The translations under genes and the position numbers were made by a program. A DNA stretch of 64,000 nucleotides from Numida meleagris (Eukaryota > Chordata > Aves > Galliformes > Numididae). The notes beneath the pieces are model-generated. The model saw only the letters and a program-made list of their open reading frames with translations, had not been told where the DNA came from and made no database searches. Position 1 is the stretch's first letter. Each line of letters begins with the position of its first letter. Positions 1-11,400 of this stretch are shown in pieces. The stretch covers positions 6,443,935 through 6,507,934 of the forward strand of contig NC_034421.1 of assembly GCF_002078875.1 (NCBI RefSeq). The letters run 5' to 3'.

Positions 1-1289
1 ACTCTGGGAAGTGCGTTTCCAAATGCTGTTTTTTTTCCCCATTTGATGAGGGAAGTGGTCAAGACCCAGTATCTTTGCCTGTTGCTGCTGTCTCACTGTA
101 TCTGTGAGCTTATTTGCAGCAGTAGGAAGTGAAATAGAAATATAGTTTACGTGGTGACTAGAGATGGCTACTACACAGATTCAGGCAGTACCCTGGTCTT
201 GTTGTTCTTCGTGTTGTCCAGAACGTGCCCTGATGGCCCAGCTGGGCAGCGGGGCTGTGGTACTGGGAGCGCTGCTGTAACCTTGGGCAAACAGAGACAA
301 GATGACTTTTTCCTGAAGCATTAAAATGATTTTTGAGGTCACTGGAACAGCTGCTTGTAAACTTCTGAAGCTGTTTGAAAATCTCACCTGTGATAATCCT
401 TTAAATAAATATGTTCTTTGTTCTTAACCTGCAGTTCAGGTGATGCTATCGGTGCTGGGGTGAAAGCCCTGGCCAGCTCCATGGGACATCCTGCCAGAAG
501 AAAGCGGGAGGTCTCAGCGTGGTGTTTTCTTCTTTTTTACATAGTAAAATGGGATTTGTACTGAGCTGGTGACATTAAGGAATGAAAGGCTGAATCGTGC
601 TTTTCCTGCTGAGAGTCAGAAATAAACCCTGATCCCTCCTGCCAGAAAGAAGACTCACAAAGATGCAAAAGGCCCCAGCGAGCTGGAGATGTGGCCCGGC
701 ACATGGCAATCCTCTGATTTTTGCAGTGTTTTGCACAATAAGGGATTAGCACGCCTGCTCCACCCATACCCCATGTGATCCAGCAGCGGCAGCGCAGGTC
801 CCAGAGCTGCACGGGTCTGGGGGAGGTGGTGATGGAGCCCCTGCAGCCCCCAGCCTTGCCTGCAGGCCTGCTCGGTGCCAGCCGTGCATGCGTACTGCTC
901 CCTGCGCCTTCCCTGCAGTTCCTGTCCGAAGCAGAGATGATGTCAGAGTTGTCATGGTATCGGTATCTATGGAACCGGGATCATCGTCACGGTGCTACGA
1001 AAGCTAAGGAGCAGGTTCTGGAGCTGTGGGGGGAAACTCCCTTTGTAATAATTGAGGGTTTTCCTCTGCAAGCTTCCTGTCCTTTTTCTCCTTGTCTTTT
1101 CCCTGGGGAAGGGGTGGGTCTTGGCCTCTTCCTGTCCCGCAGCTCTGATTTTCTCCCTTCCCGCTCAAGCAAAGTGGGAGCTGCATCTCCATCAGTCTTT
1201 GTTCCTACCTCTTGCCCCAGGTCCATGTGATGATCTGTCTCCATTTGTGCTCGGGGTCACGGCACCTCTGCTCCAGCAGCATGGGTTGC
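1..1289. other. Non-coding flank upstream of SYNGR3
   Basis: No convincing exon is visible. Open frames here are short and lack recognisable domains. An AATAAA hexamer at 404-409 is followed by a T-rich stretch (TGTTCTTTGTTCTT), so the first ~430 bases could be the 3' end of an upstream plus-strand gene. In the human synteny block the neighbour on this side is GFER, but nothing in the sequence itself identifies it. The rest is ordinary unique-looking sequence. Confidence 0.4.
404..409 (+). terminator. Candidate poly(A) signal of an upstream gene
   Basis: AATAAA lies in an AT-rich context and is followed within 20 bases by a T/GT-rich downstream element. It could end a gene entering from the left. 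No coding exon in the window ties it to a named gene. Confidence 0.25.
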
Positions 1290-2000
1290 CCCGGCTATAG
1301 ACCTTGCCACTGCATGGTGACCATAGCTGTAGCAAGGTGTCCCGGCTGCAGTGTGGTTGCTGCAGCAGGCTGGCCATGATCAGCTAGGTGACCTCAGCCA
1401 CAGCACAGTGACTGCAGCTGTGGCATGGAGTAGCACATGTTCCTCAGCTGTAGCGCTGTGCATAGCTATTGCTCAGTGATGATGGCTGCAGCATGATGTC
1501 CCAAGCTGCAGCACAATCACCCTGATTGTAGTGTTTTCACTGTGACTGTGGCACAGTGCCCATGGCTGCAGTGTGGTTCCCGTGGCCACTGCATGGCATT
1601 CCTGGCAACAGCATGGTGTTCACAGTCATTGCACAGTGCTCGTGGTCATTGCATGATGTCCCTGGCTCTAACATCATGCTTACAGTTGTTGCATGGTACC
1701 TTTGACTGTAGCATGGTGTTTGTGGTCATTGCATGGTGTCCCTGATTGCATCATGGCGCCCGTGGTCATTGCACAGCATCCCTAGCTGTAGCATGATGCT
1801 CAGGAGCATTTTGTGGTGTCCCTGGCTGTAGCATGGTGTTCATGGTCATTGCATGGTGTCCCTGGATGTAGCACGGTGTTCGTGGTTATTGCATGGTGTC
1901 CTTGGCTGTAGCACGGTGTTCATGGTCATTGCATGGTGTCCCTGGCTGTAGCACGGTGTTCATGGTCACTGCATGGTGTCCCTGGCTGTAGCTCATGGTC
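1290..2000. repeat. Minisatellite, 40-bp unit built from two ~20-bp halves
   Basis: From about 1624 the sequence repeats with an exact 40-bp period. Units start at 1664, 1704, 1744, 1784, 1824, 1864, 1904 and 1944, and a truncated unit starts at 1984. Each unit is two related 20-mers, typified by GGCTGTAGCACGGTGTTCAT and GGTCATTGCATGGTGTCCCT. Copies nearest the SYNGR3 promoter are the most similar to each other. Toward 1290 the array decays into degenerate 20-21-bp repeats. Long open frames on both strands across this array are by-products of the repeat. Confidence 0.9.
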
Positions 2001-2019
2001 ATTGCGTGGCGTTCCGCTC

Positions 2020-2450
2020 TGCAACACGGTGCTCGTGGCACGCAGTGCCCGCGCGCACATCGCGCTGCGAGCTCGGCCTTCCGCGGTGGGAGGCGGTCGC
2101 GTCGCGGTGAGCAGCACGCCGGGCGCGTGCACCTGCCGCCCCCCACCCCGCGGGTGGTTCTTCCCGCTGCCCGCGCGCGGCGCTGCGGACGAGCCCACGC
2201 GAAAGGCGCGCGGGGGGCGGGAGGACAGGCGCGCGGCCGGCGCGGGGCGCGCGCGTGGCTCGGCTCGGCTCGGAGCGGCGCGGGAGCGAAGCGGAGCGGG
2301 CGGCGGAGGAAGATGGAAGGAGCGTCCTTCGGTGCGGGCCGGGCCGGCGGCGCCGTCGACCCCCTGGATTTCCTCAAGCAGCCGCAAACCATCCTCCGGG
2401 CGACGGCCTGGGTAAGGCGGGGCGGGCAGCGTGCGGTGGCCGGGCACAGA
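2020..2450 (+). promoter_or_regulatory. SYNGR3: SYNGR3 CpG-island promoter and 5' UTR
   Basis: An abrupt switch to very GC- and CpG-rich sequence surrounds the SYNGR3 start codon. It contains a GC box (GGGGCGG at about 2214) and a GGCTC/CGGCT repeat near 2256-2276. No TATA box is seen, as expected for a CpG-island promoter. The transcription start cannot be placed from sequence alone. It is immediately preceded by the 40-bp minisatellite. Confidence 0.75.
2313..2411 (+). CDS. SYNGR3: SYNGR3 coding exon 1 (residues 1-33)
   Basis: Starts at ATG 2313 in the context GGAAGATGG. It ends with codon TGG, followed by the GTAAGG donor at 2412, phase 0. It encodes the cytosolic N-terminus and the start of TM1. 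Confidence 0.95.
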
Positions 2451-5400
2451 GCGGTGCCCGTGGCAGCGTGCGGTGCCCGTGCAGTCTGCAGTGCCCGGGT
2501 ATTGTGCGTGCTCATGTGGTGTGCGGTGCCCGTGCGGTGTGCAGCCAGCAGGCACCGTGCAACGGGCGGTGCTTTGGCTGCTGGCTCCCGTGGGGAGTTC
2601 CGTGAGGACGGGGCAGGGTGCACCGGGCGGATGATGCCATAGTCTTGCAGTGGTTTAGTCCCTGGTGCTTGAGCAAAGCATGAGAGAACGGTGCAGCACA
2701 GAAGCAGAGGACATTTTCTTCCCATCCATGCTCTCTGCGTGCATGTGTAAGAGAGATGAAATCTTACAGCCAGCCCTGCCCAGCTCCCTCTGTTCATCCA
2801 AAAGGATGTCATATTTGCTGGCTCTTTCCCATACGTGAGTTCTGCCGCTCAGGGGGGAATGGGAGGTGGGATCTGTGCTGCAGCCACTCGGTGAAGTGTT
2901 TGCCCATTGCTGCTCCATGAATAAGCAGCCAGAGAGCTGCCTGCCAGGCTGCAGTGCCCAGCTCTCACCTGCTACAATCTTCAAGCATGCATGGCCAGGG
3001 AGCTCTGCAATGCCCAAAGCCCCCAGCATGGAGTCTCAGCCCTGCTCCTGCAGGCTCTGGTTCTCAGAGTTGGGCCCTGGGGGCTCATCCTCACACATGC
3101 ATGGAGGGCATGGCTGCTGGCTCTGTGTCACCTTCAGCAGTGCCACACGCGTGCAGCAAGGGAAGGAGAGGTATGAGGGAAGGGGCTGCCCCTCTAGGTG
3201 CCATCGCACAGCGTGCAGGGAGCACCCTGGGGTGCCTGAGCAGCCTAACATGGGAGCATGCACTTATCTTCAAGCACATGAGCAACTCCAGCTGCAATCA
3301 CATGCTCAAAGTTCAACCACATGCTTAAGTGTTTGGCTGGATTGGAGCCAGTGAACTTGCCAGGGCTTTCAGAAAGCCCTTGGCTCCATTAGTGGGAGAA
3401 GGTGGAGGTTATGGATGTGGAGCATCCAGATGTTGGGCAGGGTTTGTGTGGCTCCTGCTGGCAGGCATTTCCTAAGAAGCATCATTTCAGTCTGGAAAAC
3501 TTGGTTGGGATCCGTTGGGATCCTCTGCATGTTAAACCATTGGCAACATGTTGGTTTGGGCACAGTCAGATAAATCACTGGCCAACAGGTGTTGAGTTGG
3601 GTTCCCCTTAAAAAGATCTGCGAGCACTCACTGAGAGAGCTCACCCTCCTTGTGCTTGGGGGTTGGACTTGTGGGCGACAGGAACAGCATATGGGAGACA
3701 AACTAAAAATCCCAGCTTAGAAGGTATTCGTGTGTGTATTTGGTGGCTGTTCAGTAGAGAAGTCATTCATTTTGTTGGTCTGGGTTCAGAAAACTGAGCG
3801 CGTACAACTATAGAATGGGTCAACTCTAAGCAGGTGGAGGGGCCTGTTGGCTTTTATGGATGTGACATACACAGGGTTTACGGTATGCACAGGAAGTACA
3901 CGTTGAAGCCGTGTGGATGCTTCCCTTGTCTCACATGTGCTGGCAGATCTGTTGTGGACCCCTCCCTTGCAGGTGCAGCATGGGGGTGTGGAGTCCCCAT
4001 GCTGTGATGCTGTGACCCCGCTGTGTGCCGCTGGCTGCCCTCCAACACGAGCAGGGGTGTGGTCTGTGTGAGCTGGGCGCTTGGGGCCAGTTTTCATTCT
4101 GCCCGATGCATGGCCACTGTTACTTCTTGCAGCTTTTGCAAAGCAAAGTGTGCCCCGGCTCTTTTTAGCTTTGCTGCTCGTGCCAGATCAAACCCACAGC
4201 CTGTTTTAAGATGGAGAGCTTGGACGGAGGCGGCAGGCGATGCACTACAAAGCAGCATCTGTCTAAGATCTCGCTGCCTTTCTGTTCCACCCAGAACCTC
4301 TCCTTTGCCAGGCTGGAATGTGCGGCACAGCCCCACAGCCACTGCAGCGTTCCATTGCTTGCTTCACAACCCCAACCTTTGCTGGCCTGCCCTTACCCAC
4401 AGCCTGTCTGGGTGTAGGTGTTGGGGTGGTTTATTCATGTGATTCCTCTTTCTGCCGCTTGTTGTCACATCTTTTTAAGCACGTTTAACCTGTGTTGTAG
4501 GAGCAAACCTTGGAGGCTTAGTCCTTGCTGCCATTATAGAATCACAGAATGGTTGGGTTGGAAGGGACCTTAAAGCCTCCCCATCTCCCTCAGCCTGTCC
4601 TTGCAGAAGTGCTCCAGCCCTCTAAGCATCCCCATGCCCTCTGCTGGCCCCCCTCCAGCAGCCCCATGTCTCTCTCGTGCTGGAAGCCCCAGGCCTGGAC
4701 GCAGAACTCCTGATGGGGCCTCATGAATTGCAGAGCAGAGGGGGACAGTCCTCTCCCTGCGCCACTGCCACCCCCCTGCTGATGCAGCCAGGTTGGCCTT
4801 CCGGGCTGCAAGTGCGCACTGCTGGATCATGTCCAGCTTCTTATCCACCAGGACCCCCTCACAAGTCCTTCTCTGCAGGGCTACTCTCAATGTGTTCTTC
4901 TGTGTGTTCACATAGCTGGGATTGCCCCAACCCAAGTGCAGTACCTTGCACTGGGCCTTGTTGTACCTCATTTGGTTCTTGCAGGCCCATGTTTCAAGCC
5001 TGTCCAGGTCTGTCGGGATGGTGTCTCCTTTGGAGGAGGGGGCTGCCTTGGTGGCCCTTTGGGATGTGCTGGTTCGAATGAGATGTGGGCAATGGGGACC
5101 CTTGCTTTGGGCAGCCAGTCAACCCACTGCCCACTGGCTGCTGCCCACTGTCGGGGTTTCACCACCTGTCATTGCCAAGCAGGACGCAGCTCCGCTCTGC
5201 AGCTCCAGCAGTGGCTTTGGGGCTGCGGGTTCAGCCCTGGTGCTGACAAATGGATGAATGGTGACTTCAGGTTAGAAATTCCCAAATGTAAGTTTTGGTG
5301 AAAGGGGATTCCTGATCCTACCTCATACCGTAACCTCTCCGCACATAGCAATTCCTAATATCTGAAAGAAGAAAACCTCTCCTGGCATGAACTGTAAAAT

Positions 5401-8400
5401 CAAAAGCTGGAAAGAACCATTTAACAGTTCCTCATTCATTTCTTCCCTGTCTGTCTGATGCAGTTCGTCAGAAGAAGATGTGATCATCCTTGTGGTTTCC
5501 TTCTCAGGCATTTTTTGCACAGCGAAACAAACTTGGTGCTCACCAGGGCCTGTCTGCAGAACCATGAACTCCCCTCCCTGTAGTACCATCGCTGTCAATG
5601 CATCTGAGTGGCCGTGCAGCTTTTAAGGGGAATTGTTTGCTTAATGCAGATGTAGATTTGGCTTTTAAAAGCAGTTATGGTAAATACACTATTAAAGTAA
5701 ATGTTTTTGGTAATTCACATGAATTTCAGAAGAAGCAACACTTAAAAGCCTTTTTCCTTGACATGTCAGCTTTCATCCCGAGAGCTGGCAGCTCAGCATG
5801 TGTGCTTTGGGGTTTCTTCTGCCGTGCTGGATCTCTGCAAGTTTCCTACAGCTTCAAGGACTACTTCAGCATTTCCTTACAGGGACTTGCGTGCAACTCA
5901 GAGTCGCTGCACTGTCCTGGGGTGTGTGCCATGGCACAGCACTGTCTGCAGCTGGCACCTGCCCTGCGCTGCCTGGAGCCTTCCTGGTTTCCTAAAGCTG
6001 AATGAGAGTGTAGTTCATCACCTGTTCGTGGAGAGCTGTTCCCGTGCAGTGTTAGCTCACTGAGCCCAGCATTTTGTTCGGGTTTTCCTTGCCTTTAAGA
6101 GCATAACCTTTGTTAGAGGATGGGACAACAGCAGCCAAAACTGATTGCCTAGCTTGGGCGTAGCAGCGAGTAGAAATCCCCATGAGCTTTGATATGCAGT
6201 AGTGAACTTACAGGACCAGAGGTTGCTTTGGCTCAGATCCAGCAGAAGTCTTTATGTCCTTTTCACTGAGCTGTATATTAGTCCATAATACGGCAAATCG
6301 TTATCTTTCTGCTAGATACATGTGCTTTGCTGAGGAATGAGTTGGGTAAGAGCTATGCTGGGTTGGATGTGTTGGGGTAGGAGCCAGTTCTTGGAGGGGG
6401 CAGTGGGCCCTTCCTGTCCTCTTTTGGGCTCGTTTAGTTTCTCTGGGAGGGTGAAAGGGGCTGCTGCCTGCTCATGGCAAAGGCTGTGTTTGTTTTTATC
6501 AGAAAAAAACGGCTCAGGAGCAGAGGAGCCAGGCAGCAGCAGAAGAGCAAGGTTCTGGGATGGTCACTGCGCTGCACCCTGGGCACTGTGTTCCTCCTGC
6601 CTTCCTGAGGGACCTCTGCCCTGGCTGCAGGGTTCCCCAGCATGGAGGGCTCGTGGCTCCCAGAGAGGGGCTGCAGGGCTGGGCTCTGCCTCAGGAGCCT
6701 GCGGCCACTCTTGAAGTCAGTGCTGTGATCTTGGCTGCTCTGGGCTTTGTCTAGCCCTGCCTGCTTTCAGGAAGGTCACCAGATTTCCGTCTTAATTTTC
6801 TTTTTCCGTGGACTGGAGATTAAAGGCTGAACTTAAAGTTTACGTTTTTGTTAATGAAATTGTACAGAAGTTTCACTACATCTGAGCTTAAGATGCGACT
6901 GAATTATCGTTTTCCTGTCATCACCGATTCCAAACGCTGTCAGTTTGATGTGTGCTCAGATTGCGCCACTAGATCAGGGGCTTTGAATGGATGCTGTGTT
7001 TCAACCAACATCTTTTGCTGCATTAGAAAAAGTAATTCAGTAAAAAGCAGTCATGTGGTCATCAACATGCATCCTTCACAGGCTGATTAGCCCATTAGAC
7101 ATGTCCATAACCCTATTAGGGTCAGCATCACGCTATCCGGTTCTGTGCCAGAAACTGCGTCAAGTCTTTCCTTTGTGGTCAGATCCCCAGTCCTCGTGGG
7201 AGATCTGGCAGTGCTTAGGGTGGTTCTTGGCCTTCGTGCTCCCCAGTGAATTATGCAGCTGTTTGCTGGAAACTTTGCTGTGACTGTCAGCTGTAAAGAT
7301 GAAATGGAGAGGACGGGGGACCGGATTCCCCCCAGAATCTGAGCTCAGTGGGTGTGAAGCACTGGGGTACAGCCCAGCTCCAAGCAGGGTGTCACTGCGG
7401 TATGGTGCAGCTCCAGCCCAGGGCCCAGTGGGGGCTGAAATGCCTGGTGCTGGGCAGGACGTGGCCTGTGCCTGTTTGACCTCACTAGTTTTTCCTTCTT
7501 GTTTGTGCTCCATCCTCACTCAGGGATGGTTCAAGGAGCAGAGGGGGCTGCAGAAGGCAGCATCTGGCAAGGGCTCACCCTGATGTCAGTGCTGGCTGTG
7601 TCTATCCGGGTTGTGCCAAGCACCATTGACTGAGGGCTACTGCAGAGCAAATTAGGGGTAGATCATTTTTCTCCGTGCATTAAATTTCCTTGATGTTGAC
7701 ATTAGCAATTGCTTGCATGTGTAATCAAAGCAAGGATCTGCAGTCTCCTACAACCCCACACCTTCTGGTAGTGTATTTTTATAGGCCCCCAATTGAAGCA
7801 CAGTGCATCGGCAGTGGAAACGTCTCACCTTAAAATGGCTGACAGCTCACATGCTGACGCTTTCAGCTCATGTTCTCGCGTTTCTTTGCTTTTTGTTTTC
7901 CTTGTGACGACTGTGCTCAGATTGCCAGGACTCCATACGCACATTTCAGGGGTCTGGGTGACAAAAGGCTGAAAGCAGTGTGGATAGAATACCTGCAGGT
8001 CTGGGGTCCAGCAGGCTCATGCCCCAGGAGGGGATGTAGATCGGCAAAGGGCAATGGCAGACCCAAGCCAGAGCAACCTGGCCAGCCACCTATATCCAGA
8101 TGGCAAAACCTGGTGAGAGCAAGCCCTGCAGCAGGCTGCTCCTTCTCTTCTTCAGGAAAAAGCTAGTGTCATTCAGTGGCGTGCTGCCCACCAGCTGGGC
8201 ACAGGCACCTGCCTGCCCCAGAGCCCCTGAGGTGCACCGCTGGAGCACTGGTCAGAGGGTGATGCTCAAAGCCCTCTGGTTTCAGCTGTGCAGCAGTTGT
8301 TTCCCAGAGTCATGGTCTGTACTCAAACCCCATCGCAGGTCACTGTACTCACACCCCTTTGTCCTTTGCTGCAGAAGTGCTTCCTGCCTGGCAGTGTCCC

Positions 8401-11400
8401 CTCTTGCTCGGGGATACTGGGCAGCTGTGTTTGTGCTTCCACAAGCAGCTCATCTATGTTGCTCTGTGTACAGTGCTTCATGCATCCTCCTAACCAGAGC
8501 GGTTCTCCATCCACTTGAGGAGAGTCTGACCTTGCATTTTCTCTCTCAAATCTCTGGTGAACTGGTTGAGGGCTTGAGCAAGTGAGGGCTTTGTGGGTAG
8601 CTGGGGACTGGCACTTGTTTTTTGTGAAGTTCAAAAAAGTTCCATGGGTTTTACTTTCCCCCATCTACCCTCATTTCCTCAACTTTCTTTTAACCTACAC
8701 ATAGCAAAGCAACACCAAATCTGTTCTCATTAAAATGAGAATTACCAGCACCAGTTGTTGTTTTATTTTGTTATGTATTTTTTTTTTTTCAGAAAATTAA
8801 TATCAATCATGAGGAGAGGGGGGGAAAGAACATGGAAAGACTTGTTCTCACTGACAAGCATGTTTTGACAGGTGTCCTTCAGTCAGCACTGATGTTTTGA
8901 GTACCCCCATCCAACACATGCGCTCAGTGCTTGTTGCTGGGCTGTGCATCCTGTGGGGGTCTCAGCTCTCAGCCCCGCATTCCTGTGGGATCCCCCAGCT
9001 GCAGGATGGATGCAGTTCTCTGCACTGAGCGGAGCAAAACTCATTGGAATTCAAAGCTAAGCAGTGAGACATCTGCAAGTACCATCTCTGGTGACATTTG
9101 CATTGGTCTCAGGAGTGCTGTGTGCATCCCGGGCACCTTTTGGCTTTTGTGCTCCTCCACGATTGCTCTCTGGGCATCCTCCTTTGACGGGTATCCAGTC
9201 CTGCATTCCAGCCATGATCCTGTTGATGTGCTCTGCTCAGCGTGGGTTTTGCCTTCTCCTAGGGGTAGCACCAGTACCGTGGGCAACCCCAGTACTGCAT
9301 CATCCAGCCAGGCTGTGGGCATGGGAGGCATCTGAAAGCACCAAGAAGTAAGGCAGGCTGCTAATCCTGGGAGGATTTAGTAAAACACTTATCTGAGAAG
9401 CTAACTACAAGTTTACTGGCCTGCCAGAGAAATAATCCAGTGGAATCAGAGGTTCTCAATTATTCATGTTTTCCAGAATCACATTATTTATTCCAGGGCC
9501 TGTTTTATAAATGCTGCTGCTATTTCTGATAGTAAATAACAATTTTGCATTATTTATGAACAGATTTTTACAACTGCTGATATTACAGCTGCTGCCAAAG
9601 CACTGGGAAAATTATTATCGCTGTTTGTTGTTGCTTATTGCTTCTCTCTTACAATGCAGCCCTCTCGTTCTTTGCGTGATGATGTGGCCATCACGGTGAG
9701 ACAACGAGAAGCAGGGTGTGAATGCAGGCGGTGACTCACATTAGCAGGGAGCTTGTGACAGTGCTTGGAGCTGAGAGGACTGGGGAAAGGACCCCAGGCC
9801 TTGGTTAAATTCGAAGATGAGGGGATGCTTGGAAGGAAAGCAGAATGTCCGGGTGGCACAGGGATGCCAGCTTAATTGGCCAGCAGGTCCTAGAGCATCT
9901 CCATCACCCAACAAGTGAGCTTGAATTGCGAGTGCAAGAGGAGTGAGCTCCTGGTGAAAGGTTTAGAGATGAACTCTGTCCCTGGTGGGTTTGTGGAACT
10001 GGGAGTGAGCATGGGGCAGGTGCTCTGCGAGCTGCTTGCGCACCTAAGGCGGGATGTTCTCCAGATTATTTGTGCTACTTCTGCTCATCATTTATTCCAG
10101 ATGACACTCTACAGAAAAAGAAAATACCCTGCACCAATCTGTCATATGTTTGCACTCTTGTAGACCTGCTTCTTTGTTGTCCCCTCCAATATGGAGGGGA
10201 GTTAGTGGAGATGATCTAAGGCAGGTTTGCTGATGAGACACTTGCATTTGCAAGTAGCTTCAGTTGGAACTGCCTCTGTCCCAGCTTCACCCCAGTGCTG
10301 GGAGGAATGTGGAGGAGAGGGAGAAGGGCTGTCCATGTGGAATCCTTCAGGGCAGCCATGCGAAAGACATGTGGCCAGTGCTTGTGCTGTCACAGCATTA
10401 CACTGCGGTGTGCTGGAAGCTTTCTGAATGGTTTGCTTGTTGTCGGTTCTGCTGCCCCTACGCACTAGGGAGCAAGGTGAAGTGTCAGCAGGCAGAGTGA
10501 CTACAAGGGCCGTGGACTGCAGGTAGCAGGTGGCTGTGAGCTGCTGCATCTGTCTGTTGCTTGTCTTGGTCTCGTGCCCTTAGTAAGGGCTGTGACTGCA
10601 GAGAAAGCAGTGGGGAGCTGTGTGTGGTCTCCGCCTGCATACGTGGCCTCTGGCTGCATCCTGGGAGCCAGCGGGGCGTGGAGGCATGCAGGGATCCTGT
10701 GGTGCTGGCAGCAAGTGCCAAGATCAGAGATGCACAGTATGGTGCAAGGGCATCCACAGGTCTTGCTGCTCTGAGCCCAGCAGTGGAAGCAGCAGCACAG
10801 CGCTACCCAGGCTGTAACAGAGTGAATGCGGGTGGTCCTGTGGCTTCTGCTTGCTGCCTTTGGTTTTCGAGGGGGATAAGAGACTTACCTGGGTATGCAG
10901 CACCGTGAATGGCATTCATAGACACAGCTGCATGCTACGACCCAGCTCCCTTCCTGCAGCCAGGATGTGAGGCAAAGCCCTGGGCGCTGGAGTTGAAGCT
11001 ACTGTGGGGCAGCTGCCTCTCTCCATTGCTGTGTGCTGGGGGGCTGGGGCTCTGCTGTTGGCTCTGCTGTGGGTCCCAGCAGTCAGCAGCAGGAGTGGGG
11101 CGGCCACCAGCGAGCCCCTTCTCAACTGTCCCTTGCAGGGCTGTAACTGGGTCACTGCATAACAAATGCAGGTACTGCATCCTTCAGCCCCTGCTCTGGG
11201 GTTGAATTGCCCCATTGTTGGCATGGCAGCACAACCATAACCTCTTCCTCCTTCCCTTGGCACCCAGGTGAGCTGTTCCCCGTGCTCCCAAGCACCCCAT
11301 CCACCCTTCAGTGTGCATTCAGCAGCTCTGTTATCTGTAACTTCATTTCTCTCTGCTCTGCAGTTACACAAGGGGGTTTATTGAGTGCAGCCTGATGGTG

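Noticed and set aside
1886..2812. 308-codon minus-strand frame through the minisatellite and SYNGR3 promoter
   Set aside because: It consists of minisatellite repeat translation (CNDHEHRATA-type) and CpG-island composition. It has no domain, and it overlaps SYNGR3 exon 1 on the other strand.
4570..4971. 133-codon minus-strand frame with KVLHLGWGNP
   Set aside because: This is a decayed end of CR1 ORF2 inside a truncated element, not a host gene.
5065..5085. GGTTCGAAT resembling a tRNA B box
   Set aside because: No A box, acceptor stem or cloverleaf can be drawn around it, and it adjoins CR1 sequence.
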